Positions 12,851-23,679 of a stretch of 64,000 nucleotides of DNA are shown here, one piece after another. A model generated the notes under the pieces. It searched no databases. It was not told the DNA's origin and saw only the letters and a program-made list of their open reading frames with translations. A program made the position numbers and the translations under genes. How positions within the stretch are numbered: position 1 is the stretch's first letter; every line of letters begins with the position of its first letter. Source of the stretch: Adiantum capillus-veneris (taxonomy: Eukaryota > Streptophyta > Polypodiopsida > Polypodiales > Pteridaceae). Location: NCBI GenBank assembly GCA_014529385.2, contig CM043963.1, positions 64,533,469 through 64,597,468 on the forward strand, read 5' to 3'.

Positions 12851-14232
12851 TTATAATCTACTTCAAAGTATATGGAAGAAAATAACCCTAAACACTCCAA
12901 AAAAAGAATTCTAGGGAAAAATGTAGATGAGGGTGACAAGAAGTATTTCTTAAGAAAAAGAAATAGTAAATTGTATATGCTTACCCCATGGGAAATCACT
13001 TAGCATAGCTTAGTATAATAGATTAGTATTAGAAGAAAATGATAATCTCACTTTCTTGGATCCACATCCAAGTGCTTGAGCATAGAAACCACCACTTGAG
13101 CTCTCATGAAGTGGGAATGAGAGTGAGTACTTGGTTATAGCCTGAATGGAGCACCTTTAAAGAATGAGAGACTGGGAGAGAATGCTAGCCAAAAACCTCA
13201 TGAGCCCTCTTATTTTCAAACTTGCCAAAACTATAAGTGGAAGGCTCAATACTTGCACCAATGAAAAGAAAACATACAAATGCAACTAACAGAGTATCTA
13301 AACACTTGTATACTTGCTATTCTACCCAACTTATCCCCTCTTCTTTTTTACTTTTCTTTGGAAAGGATGCACACACACAGACGCGGACACACACACACAC
13401 ACACACACATCAACTCCCAGAAAGCAAGTATGATCGAATTTGGATATGTTGTCTAGCCAAACTTATAAGAGAAGAACCAGAGTCAAATTTTTAATTATGG
13501 TGGGGCTGATCTACCTTAGGCTATTAATTTTTTCAAGAATTAATTAAAAACCATAGAGTTACCTTTTGTTTTACTGCCTCGGGTGCAAAACCTATGCACA
13601 ATCCTTTGGAGGCTTTATGCAACTAGCCAGGGCTAGAACTTACTTGTGCTAATTTAGGACCTACTAGATTAGGATGGACTTTGGTAAATGCTTAACTCAC
13701 CCTTGGGCTTTTAAAACCTCACTGCCTATGAAAACATTAGCACAATGCTTTGGAGGTACCACAAAGTTGGTCTTAAAACTTGCTTAATCTAAATTAACTT
13801 TGGTGAATTTTAACTTTACTATAAGGCTTCCCAAACGTTATAATTCTAGTCTAATGAGTGATTTTAATTCTTTAGCATTAACATAGCTAGTTTGTATTTT
13901 TACATTCCTATAATTTCTCTAGGTAATCTCGTTTTTCCTCTACCTTTGATCAAGGATACCTCAAGATAGACTTATTGTTACTTGACATGTATCTTTGATT
14001 GAGATAACTAAACAAAATTTATCATTTCTCTTTTATAGACTTCTCTACTTTGGTCTAAAGTCTTTGATTGAGTTGGTCTATAGGCACTTTAATCAACTTC
14101 ATTTGTTCTCTTTTATTTTCCTTGAACTTAAATGGCCTCTTGAATTGTCCATTGGATTGCTTTCTGCTTCACTGTGTTCATAGATGAAAGTTCTATGCGA
14201 CATGTAAGTTTCTTACAATAATTCCATGAGTT
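12851..14232. other. No gene recognised
   Basis: No coding signal. It holds a short CA array (about 13,371-13,408) and a degenerate duplication (13,571-13,830). It ends at the 5-bp target duplication of the next element. Confidence 0.55.
13571..13830. repeat. Degenerate tandem duplication, ~150 bp period
   Basis: The order ACTGCCT, then GCACAATCCTTTGGAGG, ACTTACTTG, GACTTTGGT and TAAGGCTT-like words appears twice (from about 13,571 and about 13,722) with many substitutions and small indels. Old local duplication. Confidence 0.5.
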
Positions 14233-14237
14233 TGTTT

Positions 14238-14464
14238 TGTTGGAATTAGGGTTGCAGAGAAACGCACGCAGCTTTGAGAAGATGAAGGAAGCTCAAGGCA
14301 CACAATAGAGAGTGTGTTACTTAGTGTGCAGTAGAAAGATAGATAGCCCTAGAGTGATGGGCGTATATACAATACTCGAGGGAGAAAACCTCCTAAAGAG
14401 GGAAAAAATGCCCCGGCGGTCCTACTGTGTTCACACACATCACTACCACATGTATATAGTAACA
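14238..14464 (-). repeat. 3' LTR of copia element A
   Basis: Matches 29,522-29,747 over its full length. On the element's sense strand it begins TGTTAC and ends CCAACA. A polypurine tract (sense CCAGGTGGGATT, just right of 14,464) precedes it. Confidence 0.95.
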
Positions 14465-17400
14465 AATCCCACCTGGAGTGATGCGGTGAATGAGAGCTGC
14501 ACATGAGTAAAGGGAAGTGCCATGCTCTGAGGACATGATCAGTCCACAAAGGGGAGTAAGCCCAAAACTTTGCGGAGAGCTTCAAGCTTCTCATGAGACA
14601 ATGCCTTTCTGAAAAGATCTGCAAGGTTGTCCTATGTTGGCAGATAAGCCAAGCTAACCTCTCTTGCTGAGAGCCTCTCCCTGACATAGTGGTAATGCAC
14701 CTCAATGTGCTTTGTGCGAGCATGAAAAACTGGGTTCCTTGCAACTACCAATGCACTCTGTCTGTCAGTGTAGATAGTGTTGGCAGTGTCATGTCCAACA
14801 CCCAAATCAGCCATAAGGCGTTTGAGCCATACACACTCAACCTTAGCTGTGAAGACTGCCCTGTACTCAACCTCACAACTCGAAGTGACCACAGTAGGTT
14901 TCTTCTTGCTCAACCATGAAATACATTAACTACCAAGCATGAAACAAAAACCACTCGTGGACACTTGTGTGTCAAAATAACCAGCCCAATCTGAGTCCGA
15001 AAAAGCATGTAAGTCTAGCGGCAATGATCCCCCCTTGGGATAAAATAAGCCAAGATGTAAAGTGCCACTAAGGTAGAGGAAAATCCTCTTGACAGCCTGC
15101 CAATGCTTAGACCCTCGGCTATGCATAAATCTGCTAACTTGTGAGACTGCAAATTGAATATCCGGCCTCGTGTTGCATACATAAATGAGGCAGCCAACTG
15201 CAGTTTGATAAATAGTACATCAGCAGGATCGCCAGCATCATAGACTCAACTTCAAACATGTTTCCATGGGACTGGCAATAGGTTTGCAATCCTCAAGTCC
15301 AAACTTACATAGCAATGTCTCTATGTAACTTTTCTGACACAAGGAAATACCACCATCACACTGCTTAAACTATATACCCAAGTAATGATAAACAACCCCA
15401 AAGCTTTCATCTTGAAAGTAGCATTCAAATCAGCCTTAAATTCAGCAATATGTCTCTCATTTGGTCCAATGATCAGCAAATCATCAACATAAAGAACCAC
15501 AATGAGAAGTACATCACCCTCACGCTTTACATACAATGTGCTTTCTTTTGGACTGTTACGAAAGCCTCATTTGACCAAATGAGTGTCAGCTTTCTCATAC
15601 CAAGCACGAGGACATTACTTCAATCCATACAAATCCTTCTTACATATGTACATTTTGTCCTCTTGTCCTTTTATGAAAAAACCGCGAGGCTGCGTTACAT
15701 AAACTTCCTCAAATATGTCACCATTCAAGAAAGAAGTAACAATATCTAATTGATGTACATCCCAATAAAAATGAGCTGCCAATGCACATAGAAAATGCAC
15801 AGTAGTCATACGAAAAGTGGGAGCAAACATCTCTTCATAATCTATGCCTTTTTGCTGTGCATAACCCTTCGCAACAAGTTGAGCCTTATGGTGATCGATC
15901 CCACCATCCGGCTTGCGTTTCAACTTGTAAACCCACTTTGTACCGATGGCCTTTTTGCCAGGAGGCAATTCACATAAAGTCCATGTGTCATTTTCTATAA
16001 GTGCTTCATATTCTGATTGCATGGCAGCCATCCAATTTTTTGAATTCTGTGCTTCATCAAAAGATAGAGACTCCTCAACATCATGTAAGTTGGACATAGG
16101 CAAAGCATAACAATCTGATGCATAAGATGCATGGCGAGAGCCTAAACAAGTACGGCTAGACAAAGGTGCATCCAATTTACTGTCATGCAAAGTGTGCACC
16201 AGCCTTTTTGGCATACCTCTATTTTACTCATTTTCAGCCCTTTCCTCATCAAGTACATCATGTACATCTGCATCAGTAATAGGCTGATCTGTAACATTTT
16301 CAAAAACCCCCATAGGCTGTACATTTGCCTCGTTGGAACTTACATTCGTATTTCCACCACTGAAAAGAGGCAATAAAGTGTCGTAAATGTCCTGTGAGCT
16401 TACATTACTATCTCTAGTATATGACAACAAGGGCTAAACAGAATCTTCCACAAACACTACATCTCGTGAAACTAGAATTCATTTTGTTTGTAGATGATAC
16501 AACCTGTAACCTTTTCTTTTAGCACTATAACTAGCAAAAATACATTTGACAGCCTTATCATCCAATTTTGTGTGTTGTGTTTGTGGCACCAAAGCATATG
16601 CCAAACAACCAAAAACATGCATGTGCTCAATAGAAGGCTTTCTATCATGCCATGCTTCATATGGAGTAATAGACTGCAAAGCTTTCATAGGACACCTATT
16701 TAGTACATACCTCGTGCGGCAAAGCTTGACTTTTGACCATACCTCGTGCCATTTCCGTAAGTGGCCTATTTTTCCTCTCAGCAACACCATTTTGTCGAGC
16801 TGTATAAGGCACTGTACATTGGTGTTTTATCCCACGACTAGCAAGAAATGCATTAAATTAATGAGACATATACTCACCCCCTCGATCAGAATGGAGGGTG
16901 CCCATAGTACATTTTGAGACATTTTCAGCCATAGCTAGAAATTGTTTGAAGCACATAAAAACTTCGGACTTTGCTTTAAGCGGAAATACCCATGGATGCC
17001 TAGAGTAATCATCAATGAAAGTCACGAAGTAAAGGTAATTTCCCAAGGACAGAGTTTGCATGGGCCCACAAACATCATTATGCACAAGCTGCAACCTCCA
17101 TGTGGCCCGAACTGAACCATCCTTTGGAAACTTAGAATGCTGCATCTTACCCAAAACACAACCTTCACAAACATGTTTAACAGGTGCTTCAAGAGGCGGA
17201 AAAGAAGCAACCATATCAGATTTTTGCAAACGCAGCAAACTCGCAAAATTCAGATGACCAAAACGTGCATGCCAAAGTTTTGCATCTGAAATAGGCCTTG
17301 CATCTGCAACAGCATTTGCAAAATTTTTTCCACACTTGTCATACAAAGTGAGCTTATACAACCCATTGCATAAAAGTCCATATGCAACAATTTCATCACC

Positions 17401-17572
17401 AAAACTCAGATTATGAACTGTACATCTGTCATCCACAAATTTGACTACAAGTCCAAGTCTAGCAAGTGCGAATACAGACAAGAGATTCTTCTTGATCCCA
17501 GGTATATAAAGTGCATCAACAAGTGTGAAGGAACTGCCATTTGCAACAGTAAGCACAACCTCCCTGAACCGG
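14465..17572 (-). pseudogene. Copia element A pol: integrase, RT, RNase H (broken)
   Basis: Reading leftwards, GAG-pre-integrase (LWHARFGHLNFASL) and the integrase zinc-binding Cys pair (CEGCVLGK) lie at 17.15-17.35 kb. The catalytic core follows with Asp in HNDVCGP and in HSDRGGEY (near 16,870). Integrase C-terminal sequence is at 16,479-16,790. RT starts near 16,000 (AIGTKWVYKLKRK) and reaches YVDDLLIIG at about 15,480. RNase H pieces follow (DSDWAGYFDTQ near 15,010; SCEVEYRAV and TKHIEVHYHYVRE at 14.65-14.9 kb). Frameshifts or stops separate most pieces (for example around 16,860, 16,450, 15,600 and 15,320). The upstream gag-protease part of the same gene is at 28,093-29,200. Confidence 0.92.
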
Positions 17573-19279
17573 TGATAGCCGTTTTTTCGACTCTCTGTAA
17601 TTGCCATAGTGAGTTATCTCACCCTATCAAATCACTCAAACACTATGGTTACCCTCACCCTTTCACTGCACATAGGTGCGTGTGAGTTAGGGGACTTTTC
17701 CCATATCTCCTTATTGAAATAAAAAACCCTCAATTAGCTAGTCATTGGGATAGTTGAGCCAAAAAAATAAAAAATATTAGTATATTATGGCCCATACGTA
17801 TGTAAATATTTCTTTGTATATAGGGCCTAAATAAAATATTTTTTCATAATTATTTTGGTATTTATTTAAATATTTCTACCTAGGTGTGTGTTATTTATGC
17901 TCTGTACATTGCCTCACCATTACCACAATTTTTCTTACCATTTTTCATACTCTTTATTCCATATAGAAATATTTTCATGTAAGCTTCTCTTATATTTGGT
18001 GTAACTCCACCCAAAAAAAAATCCAAAAAAACTAGTTTTATTTATGTGTATATTTTTTCACTATTGTGATTTTTCCCTTCCTACATCTATTTTGTTTTTT
18101 TTCTAAAAAATTAGAACACCAAAAATATTTGTCTTTTTATGGTAGCCTCATAATGAGAGAGATTTCTTTTGACCCGTTTATATTTTTTCCACTTATATTA
18201 TTTATATTTGACATGTACATATTTTTTAGACCCCTCAATATTTGATTTTCTTAGTTGTACTATTCACTTATATCATGATCTCAACAATATCTTCAATTAT
18301 AGACCTACCAAATAAAGTCAAGGGTAGGTGGCATGCATACATGCACTATGGAGGGCTCACTCTTGGAGGTATTCAAAAGAATCATCCAAAGAAGGACCCC
18401 ACAAGGACCTTGTGCAGTGGAAAAAAACGATCGGTTTTGCTGAATTTTTAAAGTTCACTTGCTCTCCGAATTTGACAAGGTGATACAAACAAAAGTTGTA
18501 GCTCGTGGGCTGAACTTTTGCCTCAAGTTTTTTCATATTTTTTTGAGCTACGAGCTGTGAGCTATGATTTTATTAGTGGACCCCAGTTTTCCCATGCTAT
18601 GCAGCCACACTCTCTCTTCCACTTTATCATTTTCCTCTTTCACATACACTTCTCTACTCATCATCCCCACCTCTCTCACCACTCCTCTCTGCACCCTACT
18701 CACCTTCTCCTCAACCTTGAAGAATAATAGAAACCATGGTGAACTCATACCTCCCACACACAATTCCATTCCAAAATTGACCACCTAGTCTCATTTTTCC
18801 TCCTCCAAATTACCCATATCTATTAAAAAAACCACAAAATTCAGCATCTTCTCTTAAAAGACAGCATCATGGTGGTTGATTACTAAGCTTCAATTACCTT
18901 GTCTCTCAAGGAAGGTCAAGAGTGGAGAAAAAATGTACCGTCAAACCTAGTGGACCGTCAACAAGCGTCAAAATTGGCCCTACTCAAGACACTTGGAGCA
19001 TCAACCTTGTAAGAAATCCACCTTTTCTTACCTCTTAAGAGTTTTTCTTCCTTATTTGTATCCTACATGGATACTCCCATTGTAAATATCCAATTCCATT
19101 TGTAAATTAATACTAACTCTACTAACACTAACCCACTATGAAAAGTCCTATCACCTCCATTTCTCTCCTCTCTCTTTCCCCACCAACTTCTTGATAATTC
19201 CAAGCAAAAGAAATTAGATAAATTGCTGAAAATCTAACCCAACCATGGTTAGAGGAGTAACCCTAGCCTTCAAAATTGC

Positions 19280-19288
19280 TATAAAAGG
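19280..19288 (+). promoter_or_regulatory. LTR TATA box (TATAAAAGG)
   Basis: A strong plant TATA consensus, preserved in the 3' LTR at 27,102-27,110. It would start transcription around 19,310, placing the CT array and the hairpin at 20.1 kb in the transcribed leader. The start site is inferred. Confidence 0.7.
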
Positions 19289-19945
19289 AGGGTGTAGCTA
19301 GCACAAAAAGGGGGGAGAAGAAAGAGCACTATGCTATAGCTTGAGAAGCCAAGCTCAACCTCTTGAGAAGGAGCTCTTGAGTGGAATCTCATTGGCATTA
19401 GGCATATGTATGTGTTGTATTAGGGATGATTAGCAAGGGAACTCTATGCCATTGTAAGAGAGAGTGATCATTAAATTAAGAGTAGAAAATCTATCATTTA
19501 TCCTACTAGAGTAAGCCCAACATTTGCTAAATCAAGGAGGGTGAATTTGGACTAAGCATGGATACCTTGTCTCTCTTCCAACATGACGTCATGGACAATA
19601 ATGATGTGTAAGTGTCTTGGTGTTTTATTTAAGTTCTTGATAGCTTGTCTCCAGGTATTGTTATCAATTTAGCCATAAATCCCACATGCTGTAAGAGGGC
19701 GACAGGGTGGAGAGGACTCCCGTGGCCTTAAGACAGTGATTGGGGTGGATTTTTTCTTGTGATGTGTTGTTGTGTAATTTACTCAGGCTATGTTGAACAA
19801 ATACTAATCTCACTTTGATTGGTCATGACAGATTGGTAAGAAGGCATTAGTGCAACAAGCACCCCCTTCCCCCTTCCCTCTCTTTCTTACAGATATAATT
19901 GTGTTTGCTTAATCATTGCCGATACATTTCAAATCAGCCCGAGCA

Positions 19946-19950
<5 letters not shown>

Positions 19951-20007
<57 letters not shown>

Positions 20008-20016
20008 CTCTCTCCT
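19951..20016 (+). repeat. (CT)n array inside gypsy A 5' LTR
   Basis: A 54-bp CT run, a single G interruption and a further short CT tail. The 3' LTR carries the same structure with a shorter 46-bp run (27,771-27,816), so the array has changed length since insertion. Confidence 0.95.
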
Positions 20017-20109
20017 GCTTTAGTGTGTGAGAGTGTTCCATTGGTGTTAGGGTTAGTGTAAATTCCTTGCTTGTTTGTGGGTTGCTCTAACGATTCTCCT
20101 CTTTTGCAT

Positions 20110-20131
20110 CCTAGTTCGCTCTTAAACTAGG
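20110..20131 (+). promoter_or_regulatory. Conserved LTR hairpin (7-bp stem, 8-nt loop)
   Basis: CCTAGTT, loop CGCTCTTA, AACTAGG. Identical in the 3' LTR (27,922-27,943) and in the sister LTR (51,044-51,065, minus). In a diverged LTR at 34,643-34,662 (minus) the stem is CCTAGC/GCTAGG, so both arms changed together. It sits about 145 bp before the LTR end and is followed by GTGGTGCCCC. Function unknown; a leader RNA structure is the simplest guess. Confidence 0.6.
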
Positions 20132-20279
20132 TGGTGCCCCTTGTGTAGTTGGGATTTGGCTGGGGGTTTGTTATTTTGGTTTGTGTTGTGTTGTACCCCA
20201 GCCCCATTGAGCAGCACGGGATCCTTGAAGGGTGTCTAGAGGTTGCTCTTCTTGTTGCCCGCCCCGGACCGCCTCAAAT

Positions 20280-20293
20280 TGGTGCCCCCATGG
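20280..20293 (+). promoter_or_regulatory. Candidate primer-binding site of gypsy A
   Basis: TGGTGCCCCCATGG begins 4 bp after the LTR end. The sister copy has TTGGTGCCCCC in the same place (minus strand near 50,885-50,894). It is not the tRNA-iMet site used by the copia elements here, and I cannot name the tRNA with confidence. Confidence 0.45.
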
Positions 20294-20352
20294 AGGAAAG
20301 GCTTGTGTATGTTTTGTGAAGGCTCAACCTTTAGCATAATCAAGTAGCTTGC

Positions 20353-20565
20353 ATGAATCACGAGAATTCGTATGATCCCTTCATTCCCATTGCAAGGCAA
20401 AAGGTACACATAATTGTTAGTACTATGTTGCAATTTCAGCGAGTTATTCGTAGAATTTTAGGTCCTCTTAGGTTGGTAGAGATAAACGCATCAGTAAATC
20501 CTTTTATTTTGCCTCTCATTAGGTACGACCTTAGTTTGGACGTCTATATTTTTGTTTTGTTTTAA
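20353..20565 (+). CDS. Small ORF a of gypsy A leader (70 aa)
   Basis: A 70-codon ATG-initiated frame just after the primer site and ahead of gag. It matches no family I recognise. Its second half (INASVNPFILPLIRYDLSLD and then VYIFVLF) is clearly related to the second half of the next small ORF, so the pair looks like a tandem duplication. The sister element keeps the same frame, start and stop with five substitutions (50,609-50,821). Both small ORFs and gag lie in one reading frame separated by stops, and the stop after this ORF is conserved in both elements. Five of six changed codons between copies are non-synonymous, so there is no sign of strong purifying selection. It may be a real accessory peptide, an upstream ORF that controls gag translation, or non-coding leader. 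Confidence 0.4.
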   Translation: MNHENSYDPFIPIARQKVHIIVSTMLQFQRVIRRILGPLRLVEINASVNPFILPLIRYDLSLDVYIFVLF

Positions 20566-20586
20566 GAATTAGGTCATGCATAGACC

Positions 20587-20805
20587 ATGGATAATGGCCC
20601 AGGAATACAGGTTTTCCCCTTTCATCTCACTCCACACATTAGAGTAAACATTGTAATTAGTAGAAAAATCCATTTTCAACAACGTACGGTATTCATGTTT
20701 GGTGCCCAAAGAGTAGGACAAATTCTCGCATCACCAAACCTTGTCATTCTACCTCTTATTGATTATCATAGGTCATTTGATGTGAATATTTTTATTTTGT
20801 TGTAG
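20587..20805 (+). CDS. Small ORF b of gypsy A leader (72 aa)
   Basis: An ATG-initiated 72-codon frame 21 nt after small ORF a. It is similar to that ORF over the C-terminal ~35 residues (LASPNLVILPLIDYHRSFD and then VNIFILL). Both end in a hydrophobic, aromatic-rich segment after a shared L(I/V)xPLI core. The sister copy at 50,369-50,587 (minus) has six amino-acid differences and the same length. No signal peptide, zinc knuckle or catalytic motif is visible. Its stop is 84 nt before the gag ATG at 20,890, in the same frame. Role unknown. Confidence 0.4.
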   Translation: MDNGPGIQVFPFHLTPHIRVNIVISRKIHFQQRTVFMFGAQRVGQILASPNLVILPLIDYHRSFDVNIFILL

Positions 20806-20889
20806 AATAGATTGCAATTTAGAAAATATTATTGTGTAAATCTTTTAAAGAAAGAAAAAACAAAAACGCGTCACTTTGAAATCAATTCA

Positions 20890-21129
20890 ATGGAGAGCCC
20901 ACGCCAAATGTCTGGATATCCTCTTTTCTTTGGAGAGCCTGAAGAGGATGCAGAATTATTTCTAGCGAATTTCAAGATGTCTTGCCGTATCAAGAGGATA
21001 GTAACTGATCAAGAACGTGTAGAAATGTTGGAGGTGGTCCTTAGGAAAGATGCTAGCACTGGGTTTGACTCTTTGCATGAGGAAGTTAAAGGGAATTACA
21101 CGGAAGTTTTGAATCGTTTCAAGAAATAA
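20890..21129 (+). pseudogene. Gypsy A gag, N-terminal part (stop at 21,127)
   Basis: From the ATG at 20,890 (MESPRQMSGYPLFFGEPEED) the frame follows the N-terminal part of a plant gypsy gag (a FxG then FLANFKM capsid-like start). It is closed by TAA at 21,127-21,129. The same frame continues without shift into the gag region downstream, so a single substitution (CAA or AAA to TAA) is the likely cause. The sister element shares this start (minus strand ATG at 50,284). Confidence 0.8.
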
Positions 21130-23679
21130 TTCTTTGATCCCCAAAACACTCAAAAATTATGGCAAGACATTGTTTCTCATAAGCAAAAAGACTTAGATGA
21201 CTACTACTTGTACAAGCAAGAGTTCCTACGTCTTTGGGCTCTATGGATACGAAATGTTGCTAACCCTAGTGATGGTGCAGAATTTCTAAAGAAGGAGAGG
21301 TTCATAGCCGGACTCTTTCCTGACCTTAAGGTAAAAGTTGAGGCAGGTGCACCTGCTACCTTTGATGCAGCTGAAACTAGGGCTTCTAAGAAATATAGGA
21401 AACTCAAGTGCTTAAGGGGGGAGGTTCCAATAGAAGGTCTTAGACCCAAAGGTAAGTCACAAGCATCAACATCTAAGGAGCTTCCTGAGGTAACGGCGGA
21501 AGTGATTGAGAAGTTAAATGAATCTTTAAGCAGCTTGTCAATTCACCTTGCACAAGCTGTAGGTCCAAAGGGACAAGCAAAGAAGTCTGAAGAGCGAGAC
21601 CCTCGACCTAGGAGAGTCTTGCAATGTTGGAATTGCGGTGAGTCTGGACATGGGATGTATAATTGTCCTTGGCCCCATGGGGAGCCAGGGAGACCTAACT
21701 TGAATTACCCAGTGATGAATGCAGGTGAAGGAACTAGTCAGCAACCACGGCTTATACAAAGTCCAAATGGAGCAATACCACCTCCACAAGGAGTGGAAGG
21801 AGTTCCACCTTTGCCAGACCCAAACGTGCATGTGGTAGAGGTGACAAATTCAAGAGAGGTTGACATGGAAGCAAATGGCATTAAGCGTGGCCGACGGAAA
21901 GGTAAGGAGAAAGAAGGAGTTACATCACAAAGTGACCACGGACGAGAAAAGAAGGCAAAGGAGACCAAGGAAGCTAAGAGGACTCGACGTCGTATCAACC
22001 TCCAAGACTTTCCTCTTGGACATGGAATGGCTCCATACAACTTGTTGGAAGACATGAGAGGTAAGGGTCCTGATATCTCATGGCCTCAGTTTCTTGCATT
22101 ATGCCCACAAGTTAGGAGGGATTTAACAAGGGCAGTTAGCACTAGGAGAAAGGTAAAAGAGAGTGTGCCTGTTGTAAAAATTGCACAAGCTGAAATGAAT
22201 GAGGACATTACACCTGTGCTAGATTGTTACATAAAAGAGAGATTGGTTAGGAAAGGTCTAGTGGATGGGGGTGCACAAATTTGCATCATGACAGAGGGAC
22301 TCATGCAAAAACTAGGCATGCACATCCATGAGACACCTGAAATTAAGGTCAAGATGGCAAACAATAGCAAGGCTAGGTGCGTAGGCATTTGTAAAAATGT
22401 TTTTGTGGAGGCCTTTGGCATTAAGAAGGCAGTGGATTTCTATGTCATGTCTACCAAAGGAAATGATTACCCATTTATCCTAGGGAGACCATGGTTAATG
22501 AAAATGCGAGCTTTGCAGGATTGGGAGAGTGGAAAGCTAATTTGCAGGAACGACAATCATAAGAAGGTTGTCTTTGAAATGAAAGAGCAACGCAAGGAGG
22601 AGCTCCATGAAGAATCATCTCAAAGTGAGACGGAAGAAGGCTGGAGCGATAACACTTCAGAAGAAGAAAGTAGCGGCAGCATTACTGAAGAGGAGTCTTC
22701 CATCAAAGTCATGGGGGTAAGGTTTAAGCCAAGCAACCAAGAGACCTCTTGTCAAGGCTTGGAGGAGGTAGGTCCTCAAGAGAACGAAGGTGTTCAAGAT
22801 GAAGGGATTCTGGAAGGTATGCTATCAACAACACTTACAAAGGATGAAAGAGAGGAGTTCAAATGTGTGCTAAGGAAGTTTCCTAGGCTTTTTGCTAAAG
22901 ACTACACCGATGTGCGTGGAGTAGATGCTGTTCAACACAAAATTGAGTTGAAGCCAGAGGCCACACCTAAGGCTCAGAAGCTACGAAGGCTAGGAGTCAT
23001 CAAGGAGCAGGCTTTACTCAAGGAGGTAAGAAAGCTTCTAGCAGGAGGTTTCATTTATCCAGTGGAGAATTCAGAGTGGGTCTCTCCCGTTGTTGTCACT
23101 CCTAAGAAAAACGGAAAGTGGAGGGTGTGTGTGGATTACCGTCCACTCAATGAGGCAACAAAAAGAGATCACTTTCCCCTCCCATTTCAGGATGAGATAC
23201 TAAATGAGGTAGCTGGTCATGAGAAGTACATTGTGTGTGATGGCTACTCAGGCTACTTTCAAATAGGTATCGCATTGGAAGATCAATTGAAAACAACCTT
23301 TATCACTCCTTGGGGTTGTTATGCTTTTAGAGTCATGCCATTTTGTCTGACAAATGCTCCTGCAACATTCCAACGTTTCATGAAGATGGTGTTTCAAGCA
23401 TTCTTTGGAAAGTCAATTAGGGTGTTCATTGATGATTTCTGCATTTATAGCTCAAAATCATTACATCTACAAAGGGTAGAAGAAGGTTTAAAGAAGCTCT
23501 ACGACATGGGAGGTCAACTCAACCCCGACAAGTGCCACATAGGTGAGGATGGATTGATCTTGCTCGGTCACAAGGTTTCCTATAAAGGCATTGAGGTGGA
23601 TCCTTCAAAGGCAAAGGCTCTTATTGAGCTCCCATCACCGAGGAGAAAAAGGAGGTCATCTCTTTCATTCAGAAGGTGA
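21130..23679 (+). pseudogene. Gypsy A gag-protease-RT (long open frame, frameshifted at its end)
   Basis: This is the longest gypsy frame in the window (823 codons open from 21,208, but the true reading continues from the gag start). Gag capsid C-terminal sequence is at 21.13-21.4 kb. A CCHC zinc knuckle (CWNCGESGHGMYNC) lies at about 21,624-21,666, followed by a basic Lys/Arg-rich region at 21.88-22.0 kb. An aspartic protease motif VDGGAQICIM is at about 22,261 and the typical FILGRPWL near 22,470. RT spans about 22.95-23.63 kb with WRVCVDYRPLN, CDGYSGYFQI, the FIDDF catalytic box near 23,430 and LLGHKVSYKGIE. Protease uses D-G-G rather than D-S/T-G. Around 23,630 a 1-nt shift moves the true reading into the next frame. 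Confidence 0.9.

Larger units (their letters stand above)
17573..20276 (+). repeat. 5' LTR of gypsy element A (2,704 bp)
   Basis: Starts TGATAGCC at the target-site junction and ends GCCTCA before a TTGGTGCCCCC primer-site candidate. The part from 18,182 is repeated at 26,004-28,088. The extreme ends match the minus-strand LTR at 50,898-53,542. Frames inside it (for example 18,242-18,788) also occur in the 3' copy but show no domain and are not genes. Confidence 0.95.

Noticed and set aside
14632-17607. Plus-strand frames opposite the copia A pol (for example 15,450-15,749 and 16,546-16,917)
   Set aside because: Antisense shadows of the integrase, RT and RNase H coding sequence, which carries all recognisable motifs on the minus strand.
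18242-18788. Frames inside the gypsy A LTR that recur at 26,065-26,610
   Set aside because: They recur because the LTR is duplicated; the two copies have frame-changing differences (for example around 18,448/26,271) and no domain is visible.
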